Below, piece after piece: positions 53,936-64,000 of a stretch of DNA of 64,000 bases; position 1 is the stretch's first letter; every line of letters starts with the position of its first letter. The notes under the pieces are model-generated. The model had not been told where the DNA came from, did no database searches, and saw only the letters and a program-made list of their open reading frames with translations. The DNA comes from Siphonodentalium dalli (taxonomy: Eukaryota; Mollusca; Scaphopoda; Gadilida; Siphonodentaliidae): the NCBI GenBank assembly GCA_032622095.1, contig CP136066.1, forward strand, positions 65,068,609 through 65,132,608. Reading direction: 5' to 3'. Both the position numbers and the translations under genes were made by a program.

Positions 53936-54960
53936 TTTTAGCTCAACTTGACAAATTTGAGCTATTGCTATGCATGTGTTGGCGTCTGTCGTCCGTCCGT
54001 CAACAATTTCCTGTGGCACACACTACAGGCCACACCCTCTTCCGATTATCACCAAAACTTCATATGGATCTTCTGGATGACCTTTAGATGGGAGCCATCG
54101 ATTTTTTTTTTCGAAATTCGTTAAAGACATGGCCGCCAGCAGCCATCTTATATTTCCAATTTGAATCCATCAGCACATATACTAAAATTGAAAACAATCA
54201 GATAACTACAACTAAATTTATCACCAGTAAACCAAAGATAATCAGCAAATTCTAAGACACAACGGACAATATATCGGACAAAAATTGGCGGACCGAACCC
54301 AAATTCGAGCTTGACCTATATGGCTATATCTTCATGTGCCTAATCCATATGCCAAAGGATTTAGTCATGCAAAGAGTAAATTCCAAGATGAAAACTTTTT
54401 AAATAAATCGATGGCGCCCATCTAGGGGTCACCCTGAAGATCCATATAATGGCTGATGATGATCTGGCGAAGGGTGTGGTCTGTAGGATGTGCCAAAGGA
54501 TTTAGTAATGCAAGGAGTAAAATACAAGATAGCTGTCGGCGGCCATGTTGTTCATCGAGAATCCTTCAAATTCGATAGCTCCCATCTCGAGGCGACCGTA
54601 ACCATGCGTGTAAATTTTCAAAGCATTTCTCCGATATATATGGCGATTGTCTTTATTATTGGATTAATTGTCCTTTCGCATGATGATAGCACAGGTTATG
54701 GGAAAGGATATCCACACACTACGGGTTTCGTCCATTAATTTTTTACCAGAGTTACGGCTTTTGTTTGACTTGGAAATTTTTGAATGTTGTGTCCAAAAGA
54801 ACATTTCAGCTTGTAACTCGGGTGTTGATTATCGGAGTTCGTTGTCCTTTGACATGGTGATAGCACAGGTTGGTGGAAAGGATACCCACATACTACGGTT
54901 TTCGTCCATTAATTTCTACCAGAGTTACGCCCTTGTTTGACTTATAAATTTGTGAATTGA
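53936..54960 (+). repeat. Hairpin-ended repeat, inverse of the satellite end, with about 180-bp units
   Basis: Begins with hairpin TAGCTCAACTTGAC...TTTGAGCTATTG and GGCGTCTGTCGTCCGTCCG, the inverse of the end at 8800-8870. Then come units like those at 29.1-29.4 kb (TTCATATGGATCTTCTGGAT, CCAAAGGATTTAGTCATGCA, GCGGCCATGTTGTTCATCG). From 54640 a different pair of units repeats GATAGCACAGGTT...GGAAAGGATA..CACA...TTTCGTCCATTAATTT about 180 bp apart. Confidence 0.7.
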
Positions 54961-56680
54961 TGATTTTGGGGTATATTGTGGAGACGTTCGCCCGACCGTT
55001 CGTCATATAGTGCATGTTTTGTCCGCACTTTTGTTCAGAGATATTACCGGAGTTTGTTTTGTCCGCACTTTTTTTCCGAAGTTATGGCCCTTTGCCATAG
55101 TTATGACCCGGGGTTAAACTAAGAGAAATGCCCCACTATATATTACTTCATTTTCTCTCTAAATATATATATCCAATATTGAGCGTACAGTCGGGGGCAT
55201 TGGCCCACGCTTGGCTTTGCCGTTGTTTAAATAGTATTCACATGGTTGCGATATAATATTGAATATGTCTTTGTGTGGTCATGTTGATAACCATCTCCTT
55301 GTGTGACACATTCCTTCGAATGAATTCACTCCGAATAAGAGCCGAGATATTATGATAATATCTTAATTCGTCTCCCACACAGGCATCCTTCCAGAAAACC
55401 ACCCCTGTTTTTGTCGTGTTGCTAATTTTCGATGAATCTGGTGGGTCCTGCTGAATTGCTATGATGTTGCTGGTACAAAAAGATGCTGTTAAGAAAACTA
55501 CCATTATTGTTCATAAATTATAATTTTAGAGGTCTTTGACTATTTTATTAATGTCTGCATTGGCTTTTGACAAGCGACCATAATTAAGACCAGACACGTA
55601 CCGACAGTGGGGGTGGGGTGGGGGGTATCTCACCCCAATGCGGACCACAATTTTCAATATTTGGGAATTTCATGACTCAATAGTGGAAATTAAAAGTAAA
55701 AAATAAATCGAATGATCTAAGTGTTTCAATCAGAGTTCGTGATTTTCCGACTCCGAATTTGTGCCGGTTGTTTATTTTCTGACTCGGAATTCCAATTCTA
55801 AATACTCGTCACCGATTTTCCAATTCCGGAATTGTACAAAAAAAATTTCCTCACTCCGAATTCGGAACAAGGATTATATTATATTGTACATTTGAGCTTT
55901 CCAAATCATGTGCCTTTCACTCACTATATTTTTAACTTGTTGATATGTATATATGTTAAACATGTTTTTTTAACATTATTATTTTAAATGTTCAAGGGGA
56001 CATTGCACTTATACATTGAGTTCATCTCATAGCATTATATTAATCAGTTTATTTAAATTTGTCCTGCAAGGTACATTGCAATGTAATGTCAATGTTACAA
56101 GTTAAAACACAGTCATGTGAGTAAATACATTCCAGTAATGCTCATTACCTGAACACATATATGAAATTGAAGGCAAAGCCTTTCCTTCAAGTTCAGACTG
56201 GTATGTTTTACCAACCATAGCTTCATGGTCACTGGTCTATTAGTAATGTCAAACCTCCATATCTTTCTGAGGACAGCTTTAATGAAATAAAAATCATTCA
56301 GCATGCATAATTGTTACCATTGTGTGGGTTATAACTTGTGACTCCTTGGAATTTGAATACATGTAACTCGTACTTGTTCCTCAACCATATACTGATTAAT
56401 ATCATGCATAATGTACATGTACTGCATGCACAGTGTACTCAATACAAAGACGTGGATCAATGCTATGTCATGCTTGTTATTAGTGGCTTTATCGACACAG
56501 TCCATGCTCTTAAAAAGAACATATAGAAACCCAAATTATTAAGCCATTGAGCCAATATTGGAATTTTTCATTACTCAAAACCAAATTCTATATAGTTGGA
56601 AATTTTATTAGACCAAATCCTATAAAGTTGGAAATTTTATGGTCTCCCCCCCCCCCAGTCGGAACCCCATAGGAACGTCC
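54961..56680. other. Mostly non-coding stretch
   Basis: Apart from the weak ORF at 55238-55504, it has a stretch at 55740-55870 with repeated CCGACTCCGAATT/CTCACTCCGAATTCGG words, likely the remnant of a repeat, and otherwise AT-rich spacer. Confidence 0.35.
55238..55504 (-). CDS. Possible small secreted protein or first exon, unrecognised
   Basis: 88-codon ORF starting MVVFLTASFCTSNIIAIQQD, which could be a signal peptide, followed by a polar chain with four N-glycosylation sequons (NTT, NIS, NVS, NMT) and only two cysteines (10 and 42). I recognise no family. The sequon density and hydrophobic start are suggestive, but ORFs of this length occur by chance in such a window. It could also be a first coding exon with the rest outside. 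Confidence 0.22.
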   Translation of the reverse strand: MVVFLTASFCTSNIIAIQQDPPDSSKISNTTKTGVVFWKDACVGDELRYYHNISALIRSEFIRRNVSHKEMVINMTTQRHIQYYIATM

Positions 56681-56684
56681 CTGA

Positions 56685-57477
56685 TTAAAGCCCCGGTTCC
56701 ATATTCCCGATTTTCTGTCCCGAATTAGTATATTCGGCACAAATTCGGGACCAGACCAAATCGGCAGCATTCGAGAGAATTCTGGACGAGTTTTATTCCA
56801 AAAAGCCGCCGAACTGATGCCGAATTATGACAAAATTTAATCGTCCCGAACGTTGCCGAGTATTCCAGAATGCTTCCGAATATCTTCCCGAATGATCAAG
56901 AATTATCCCGAACTTTCGTGCGAGTGGCTGCCAAATTGCCCAGATTACTACCGACTTACACCGAATTGTTGCCGAATACCCCGAATCAATGCCGAACTGG
57001 TACCGAATTGCTGCCGAATAGATACCGAATTGGTATTCAATTGCTGCCGAACGTCCCGAATCGATGCCGAATTTTGCAGATACACCGGATCTCAGTATAA
57101 AAGCAGCCATACATGGCGAATTCGGGAATAACCTACCGAATACTGCCGACTACTACAGAATATCCACCCGAATATTGCCGAATACTGCCGACTACTCCCG
57201 AATAGGTGCCGAATTGCTCCCGAATTTCTCCCGACGATTTACAAATCGGGAGCGATTCGGCTTGGTTCCCGATAGTTTTGAACATTTCAAAACTGTCGGG
57301 TCCAGAATTGTCCCGAGTCGACCCCGATAGCACCGATATCCCCGATCATGTTCGGGGGTAAAAATTCACTGTCCCGACTCGTCCCGAACTTACTCCACGA
57401 TTTTTGCAAAATTATGATTCGGGAGTCATTCGGGAACATTCGGGGTGGGAAATCGGGGATATGGAACCGGGGCTTAA
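56685..57477. mobile_element. TTAA element with dense CCGAA boxes
   Basis: Ends TTAAAGCCCCGGTTCCATAT and ATATGGAACCGGGGCTTAA are perfect inverse complements, TTAA at both sides. Almost the whole 790-bp interior is an irregular array of CCGAAT, CCCGAAC and TGCCGAATTG words (roughly thirty CCGAA on the plus strand), with the inverse TTCGGGA near both ends. The several overlapping ORFs of 76-105 codons are consequences of this composition. No transposase. Confidence 0.8.
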
Positions 57478-57734
57478 GACGGCCAATTCGATGGATTTTC
57501 AACAACCAGAACAGCCAAATACCCAAAGACTGCGAAAATTATAATTTGAGAAAAATAACGTTAATTTTTATTAACAGCACCACTTGGCCCCACCAACATC
57601 ATAGCTATATAAACCGAACCCACACATCACAGCAAATTACCAAGACCACTTAACGAGAAGTTCGCCACCAATGACAATTAAGAAACAGTTAAATGCATGC
57701 ACATGCAAATATGTCCAGATATATTTCTGGAAGA

Positions 57735-58235
57735 TACAGGGCGCGTATGCCGGGGTGGGTGGGTGTTCGATGGGACCAACAAACAATTTTTTCCGCAACT
57801 CAAATCCCCCCTGCAAGTGTTTTAGACTGTTTTTGCAATGAGTTTGGCTTAAAACACCTTAGAATGTCATTATTAACATAAATGAAAACTTTCATTATGA
57901 TCAGACAAACAGTATAGCCTGTAGCCCATGCTAATGGATTGAATTTTGAAATCCAAGATGGCCGCTGGCAGCCATGTTTTGTTTTTTGGCCGAATGACCC
58001 CAAAATGACTCGTTCCTATTTACATGTCAATGTTAACATCCATGACAAATAGTATACACAGAAATTCATATACAGCTTTTTACAGTGAAGTTCCTCCCGC
58101 AAATCTCTGTTTTAGTGTTAAAAGGGGGGGGGGTGTCCAAAATGGTCGGGAAAAAAACTGCCGAAAACGGAAAAAAATTTGGACGCGGGGATGGCTGGGT
58201 CCCAACAAGAGTCGAAAGGAAACAATCAGCACACG
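57735..58235 (+). repeat. Compound MITE, copy 2
   Basis: Same order as 3430-3960: GGGCGCGTATGCCGGGGTGG, GTTTGGCTTAAAACACC, a 160-bp-type unit (CCAAGATGGCCGCTGGCAGC), the AATTCATATACAGCTTTTTA box, GGACGCGGGGATGGCTGG and CAATCAGCACACGTGCC. It is followed by a C-run at 58257-58267. Confidence 0.65.
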
Positions 58236-58667
58236 TGCCTGAAAAAAAATTCCGACCCCCCCCCCCCTGGAAGATATATTTATAAAAGGGTTTTCCGGTG
58301 ATAACTCTGCACCACCACACAGTATTGTCGGAATGCACGCGTATATCATGTCAAACGTTCCAGGGTAACTGCGAGATAAACGCAAGCTGTATTTCGAACA
58401 GCCAAATCCTGGATAGAGAATGGAGTTATTCCTCTTCCAATAGTCTTTGTGAACTATTGAGAAGAACTCGATTGCAATCTCAGACGAGATAGAACCCACG
58501 ATTGACATTACAATTTCATGACGGATCGTTACGTTTCCGTTTAATATTCGATATTTTCAATTGACATGCCCCCTTTTGAAGTATTGTCTTTTTATTATCA
58601 CATTCCTTCCAACCATTTCTGAATAAGCATTGACAGAAATTAGGAAAATATTCTACTTTTGGTCACA

Positions 58668-58757
58668 GGTCCCCTGGTGCGACAATACTACCATGAGTAT
58701 ATACATGTACATTAAGGTATATACTCATGGTAGTGTTGTCGCACCAGTGGACCTGTG
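58668..58757. mobile_element. Palindromic element, about 38-bp arms (family D)
   Basis: CAGGTCCCCTGGTGCGACA, ATACTACCATGAGTATATAC and, after a 12-base loop, GTATATACTCATGGTAGTG, TTGTCGCACCAGTGGACCTG. Nearly perfect pairing. Only one copy in the window. Confidence 0.75.
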
Positions 58758-59935
58758 CTTTTGGTCTAAAACAACAACTTTCATAGTAAATCATGGTTGG
58801 TATATCAATCTATCAGAACAAATTCAACCCAATTTTGCTCGAAAAGTTCCAATTAATATTGTCAGGCAAGCATGATCTGTATAACTGTTGAAGCTTTTCG
58901 TCAGTTATGGGGCGACCATAACTGCCCCTGAAACTCTGATCCTCATATATAGATGGACATTTGAAATATGCATGTCTCGTGTCTATATATCTGCTACACG
59001 CCTTAAATGTATTGTCTCGACAATTTGTATTAAATAGAGGACACAACTATCAAGTAACTTCGTATTGGTCCAGATACTGATGTGTGTTGTGCAACGAATT
59101 CAAAGTGGCCATCACACTTTGGAATAGAGGCCATATATGCATCGCACTTTGGGATCATTAGCGAGTTTGCGATACTCGTCCGACTGGAACGGGTACGGGT
59201 AAATCGATGAACATCGTCACGGTCACTTGGGTACTTTCAATGCAGCACATAAACTTTAAAGCGATAGCGATTTGGAACGGGTAGATGTGTCCCATTGACC
59301 GGTAACCTTTCACTACGATTTTCTAACTCAAAGGTTCATGAATTCCACGAAATCCCAATCAGCTATGCGTTAACCTATTTATTGCAAGATGTCATGGGCA
59401 AATATCATTGATAAAGTTGTCATTTTTTCGAGGCGGCTTCTGGCACTTAGATAAATACGGATGGCCGATCTTTTCACTGACAACTTTATTCACGGGTGGT
59501 GGTTAATAGAGTGAGTAGATGGTGCTATAGACGCAGCCTCTACCATTGCAGTGACGTGGCTATAGATGGTCTCCGCGTTAGAAGGGGTGTCCACCTTCGA
59601 ATTTCTAATTACACTCCCTGAACCATATCAAATTCACAAGTTTGCGCGTAATTCCATTTGTAACCCACCCCCCCCCCCCCGTTTGGGCTTTGATTTTTCC
59701 CTACTGGTCCATCACAACCGCATGGATGGTATAGCATATTCTAAATGAATCAGTAGTCTTTTTGTCACTAGTCGGGGTGGTATAATTCACTGGGACGACC
59801 ATGCATGCATTACAAGAAAATATGTAGATCTGAGCCTGAAAAATCCTAATATATTAATATCTGGTCGTCTGACGCCGTGCAAATTTACCCCGATTTGTTT
59901 TTTCTTAAATTAATTGTCAGTTTCTGACAGGCCAC

Positions 59936-60333
59936 TGGGAGGGACCGGGACACACCGGATCGACCATGTGAGAAACTTTTGAAATCTCAACATGAAATTT
60001 GCTAAATCATAGCATCCAGACTGGCATCAAGCTTTCCGATTGTTGGAAATATTGAGACCTGACACCCCCAAAGGTTGGGAAATTTTCAACAGTTTATGAT
60101 AGCCATTTCAGTCCAAATTTGTTACTAATAATAGGAAAATATGCAAATGTTGGTCTAAAAACTACAAATTCTCCACTAAAAGATTGTTGGAAAATCAAAC
60201 TACGAGAACAATTTCAACCTATTGGTGTGAAATTTCCAACAAATGTTGTGTCATGTATATCACATTTCCAACTGTTGAACATTTGACCAAAGTTGGGGGG
60301 GGGGTGAAACACCCATGTCGTCACGTCCCTGCC
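59936..60333. mobile_element. Element rich in GTTGGAAA boxes, copy 2 (inverted)
   Basis: GGCCACTGGGAGGGACC at the left corresponds to the right end at 26.8 kb, and TTGACCAAAGTTGG...CGTCACGTCCCTGCC at the right to the left end at 26.53 kb. Boxes TTGTTGGAAA, GTTGGGAAATTTTCAAC and AATTTCCAAC are shared. Strongly diverged. Confidence 0.45.
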
Positions 60334-60339
60334 TCAACC

Positions 60340-62985
60340 CTTTGTACAAGGGCATCATTTTATCGTGGATTTATCCATGTATTGTACATTTGAATACAAC
60401 CGTTTAGTTACTTTATGGTATGTAGGTGGGGATTGATTTCTCATTTTAATATATATTTACCATCTGAACGGACATGGCACATTTGAACCACAATACCGGT
60501 GTATATTGTAGGGGGATAATATAGGTTGCTAAAGACACGAAATACCTATACATACTCTACAAAATCTAAGCATAATCAGAGCGAGTTTTAGCTGTTTTCT
60601 GTGTTTCGCACAGAAGTGAAGCAAATGCTCTTTATTCAATCCGTATAACAAACAGACTACATTTTAACAACTTTAATCGTTACCAAGTTTAATTTTTCAA
60701 CCTACCTCCGGGTTTAGAAATTAGAACCCGACAAAAATCCCAATTATTGGGATAAATATTCCCTTGCCCCGACCCTTCGATCTGTTGAATCATTCCAAAC
60801 CAATTAATGTTTACTTTGTTTAAACATACTTTATTCCAACACAAAGACAATACATACAGATACATAAACATAACAAATTAATAGTATAGTTGACATAAAA
60901 TTGATGGTGTATGTTATCTGAGATTTGCAGGCATGTTATATCGGTTGGAAACTGAGACGACAGTAAGCTATAAGCTTTTTTTGGTCGTTCCGCCCACTTA
61001 GTTTACTTAATATGACTAAATATTCCCCAACTGAAATAAGGGACACATTCGGTCTTATATCTGACTGAAAGTACACGTATGGCAGTATTAGACCCAGGTC
61101 TAAAACAATTCATTTTACACCGACAATTGGATGGAAAATTTAGCTATAACGTAATGGTATATTCGAGCTATCATATACATAATCTATTTTCTAAGTCTGA
61201 AAATTCCAAACGATTGTCAACACTCGATCGGTCTATGACTTGTAGAATCCTCTTGTTGAAAATGTTACCAAGATGAGTGAAAGAAAAGCACCAACCCCTT
61301 CCATCTGCCACCTCGTCCTTGATGAAAGCAACTGATTATCATGAGGCCCATCTAATCAAATAAATATTTCCAACAATCCATAACGGTAAGTATAACATCG
61401 GCCAATAAAGCGAATGCGAATAACAATCTATCAATATCATAATATCTGTTTTGTTGCAGTTGGCTCATCATACATTACCAGTCGATGTGATGAATTATAC
61501 CCGTAAAACAGTTTGCGATTACAAAACGTGTAAACGTGTACCGGTACGGGTAGCTACCCGTAAGCGTACCCGTACCGGTTTGAAATCGCAAACTCGCTAT
61601 TGCCTTAAGGGCAAATTCGAAGACAACAGGTTACTGCCGCCACAATGTCCCCGAGTGAAACAATATATCATAAAAACGACGCCGATAACATGAGATGGAG
61701 GCCAGGATGGCCAGCGATAATATATACGCATAATACTGTTGCGGAATAAATTGAAGATGGCGATTGGTGATTGAGAATTACATAAATTCGTGAAAATACG
61801 TACGTATTGAATTATGGAGATACTGTATAAATGGATCAGTTCTTGCATTTTATTCTCTTTTTGTTCTCGACTGGTGAATAATTATAAACGAACTGTAAGG
61901 CTATTATGGAAATCACACGAAAACTATTTCGACCCGCGTGATGCATTGGCAGAAACCATAAGCACTATGTCCCTGCCGTTGCTAAACCTTGATTGTTCGC
62001 CAATAATGGGGTCAACTTGTGGTCGGTTGACGGAAGATGGTAAGCCAAAAATCTTTCGGAATATGTTTTTCAAGATTTATTCCCCAATATGAGAAAAGAA
62101 CAGAAGCGGTGATATACATCTCCGACATATACACAGCATAATGAAGAAAATAACAGAACAAAACATGTATTCTGCCTGGTTAATTAGTTACTTCCGGTCT
62201 ATTTCTCAAGATGAGAGAAGGATACACGTTCTGTAGTGAGTTATATATTTTGTGCCAAATCGCTCATAATTTTGGCAACCCACTTATCCTGGACGACTCG
62301 AATTTTCCGTAAAGTTAAATAGTGTCTCAAATATTTTAGTTGGTCGCAGATGGAAATGAAGTGATATTCGTCACCTAAATTTTCTTTTCTTTTTTCGTCA
62401 TTGAACCAACTATCTGTCCCACTTGCTAACATATGATTTCTAGTTCTAAATTGCAGTGGTACATCTAAAAGTAGTCGAAATTTCTGTCGCCGGGGTGCGT
62501 ATTAACCCTCAGGAATATCACACCTATGTCAAACAGTTTAATGTTGAAATTAAAGACGAAATTTGTCTTGCATATTTATATTTTGAGTGTCCTTTTATTT
62601 ACCGTTCAGTGTAATGTTACAATGTAGTCAGACGCAAAGACTTGTCAAATTCCCACAATAAACATAATGGGAAAAACTCGAAACAGTCAATATATCCAAA
62701 CTTCACGTCGGATAATCACCCCCAAGGCGATTTGTTTCTGTCGAACTAAATTTTCTCACCCAACTACTCACATACCACTATCTTCTGGCGCCCATATTCG
62801 TTTTTCTCCAAAATGCACCCACTTTTGCATTCTAACCATCTGACATAACTGACAAATCAACCTGGGCAAATGCACCATCTGCAACCAGGACGGGTATACA
62901 AGAAACTAACTCGGATCGTGTCTACAAGAAGCCCAGAAGAACAAAAGAACACCGAATCAAATGCGATGTTCCCATGTGAACGACT
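60340..62985. other. Non-coding stretch with one GTACCGG palindrome
   Basis: The only structure seen is at 61510-61593: AGTTTGCGATT and AATCGCAAACT enclose GTACCGGTACGGGTA and TACCCGTACCGGT, an imperfect palindrome likely to be another small fold-back element. ORFs up to 92 codons (61814-62092) show no family. Confidence 0.4.
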
Positions 62986-62989
62986 TTAC

Positions 62990-63720
62990 GTCTTACTGCA
63001 ATAAATCTTAATAGCCACTAGTCTGTCCAGGATGATAGAGTGTCGAGTTATTTTTGTAGTTGACTGCTGTCATCTGTGATGTGCATAGTCCGGTAAACCT
63101 TGGCTTCGTCCGCAAATATTTTAATGTAGCTGTCTATACCATTGGGGTGTCACTTATAAAGATTAAGAATAGGACATGCCCCAACATTAAGCCTTGAGGA
63201 ATACCTCGGGTGACCTTTCTCTGTTTGGATTGTGCATCTGCCACCTTTATACTACTTGTCATCCAGGAAGACTATCCATTTCTGTATGTTTCCTCTTATA
63301 CCATTAATCCATATCTTCTTCATGAGTCAGTTGTGTGATACTGTCAAATGCCATTCGTAAATCTAGATGCACTGTGGGCATATATTATCGATGCTGCTAC
63401 CAGTGTCCAGTTATTCATACCAGTTATCTTGGACTTTCAATAATTGCTTTACACAGGAATGTTTACTCCTAAATCCGCGTTGATGTTTGCTGAATATATT
63501 GTTATTTTCCAAGTGTTGAACAATTTTTCCCGAATAAGGCTCTCCATTATTTTTGCAAAAAAAGCTCGTCAAACTGACCCGTCTGTAATTACTTGGGCTG
63601 CTTTCCTTTTTTGATGATAGGAACTACTGTTACCGCACTGTGGTATATCTCCACCATCGATTGCTTTCTTTAATACATGTAGTTCGCATAATGGATCACA
63701 CAGTACTGTAGTTGGCTGCG
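62990..63720 (-). pseudogene. Decayed non-LTR retrotransposon reverse transcriptase fragment
   Basis: On the minus strand, in shifting frames, RT blocks are still legible: VPIIKKGK, NYRRVSLTS, IVQHLENNNIFSKHQRGFRS, DLRMAFDSI, TRGIPQGLMLGHVLFLIFISD and KIFADEAKVYR (FADE at about 63116-63104, in place of FADD). Multiple stops and frameshifts make it non-functional. It is a different, older copy from the LINE at 40.3-41.7 kb. Confidence 0.78.
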
Positions 63721-64000
63721 CCTTTCAGCCGGGCAGGGTGTACTTGATCTATGGGGGATTTAGAAGGCTCCACGGCAACAACACTGGGGAAGATGAGAGA
63801 AGCTATACCAGCACTCGAATCGCGCCATCATCTACGGACAGGGCATACCCCATAGTGTCTTGCAATCATAATGGGGATCAGCGAGAATCATGCTGCGAAA
63901 ATCATACACTTTCTGGAAAGAATCCCGGTCTGTAAGCCCATTATACAATTAGAAGTGTTACGTTACTAGTGGTTGTTTAATCGTTCGACAATGGTGTAAC

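Noticed and set aside
56793-57333. Several ORFs of 76-105 codons on both strands
   Set aside because: They arise from the CCGAA-box array, which lacks stops in several frames.
58080-58508. 142-codon minus ORF
   Set aside because: Half of it lies in the compound MITE and C-run; the remaining part has no recognisable domain.

Overview
The window is nuclear DNA of an animal, most likely a marine invertebrate. The evidence is spliced host genes with GT-AG introns of 2.5 to 9 kb, very sparse coding, and a dense mix of transposon families (Mutator-like with a marine-invertebrate type of N-terminal domain, hAT, TTAA-bounded MITEs, CR1/L2-type LINEs, tRNA-derived SINEs, hairpin-ended tandem repeats rich in GGACGG). 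A mollusc or other lophotrochozoan fits best, but nothing seen fixes the phylum.

Two host genes are secure. On the minus strand an SLC25A44-type mitochondrial carrier can be assembled from three exons (32403-31746, 25172-25045, 16280-16092), which join in phase to 324 codons plus stop. On the plus strand a TMEM223-type mitochondrial inner-membrane protein is assembled from two exons (43671-44325 and 46841-47136), 316 residues. At the left edge, minus strand, lie the first 186 codons of a Mutator-like transposase-domain protein (running off the window) and, just upstream of it, an intact SGNH-hydrolase-like ORF; I read the two as parts of one transposon.

The rest is repeats, often nested. 3.4-9.7 kb: a compound MITE, a 0.96-kb fold-back element, a 293-bp palindrome and a 160-bp tandem satellite. 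9.8-13.9 kb: an element with long inverted arms. 14-31.7 kb: the introns of the carrier gene, filled with palindromic MITEs, TTAA MITEs, two hAT insertions and decayed duplicates of its exon 2. 32.7-43 kb: hAT elements, tandem repeats and a broken LINE. 43.6-47.1 kb: TMEM223, with a MITE ending 25 bp before its second exon. 47.2-64 kb: tandem arrays, a tRNA-headed SINE whose tail matches the LINE at 40.3 kb, a CCGAA-rich element and a second broken reverse transcriptase.

The most interesting observations are: (1) several families of near-perfect palindromes whose two arms share copy-private variants; (2) repeated partial duplication of the exon-2 splice acceptor of the carrier gene, with a MITE 20 bp from the working acceptor; (3) a SINE/LINE pair sharing a 3' tail; (4) the SGNH ORF next to a Mutator-like transposase ORF; (5) one shared architecture (terminal hairpin, GGACGG tract, tandem units of about 160 bp) in repeats of different sequence. 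All calls are by eye; no database search was run.
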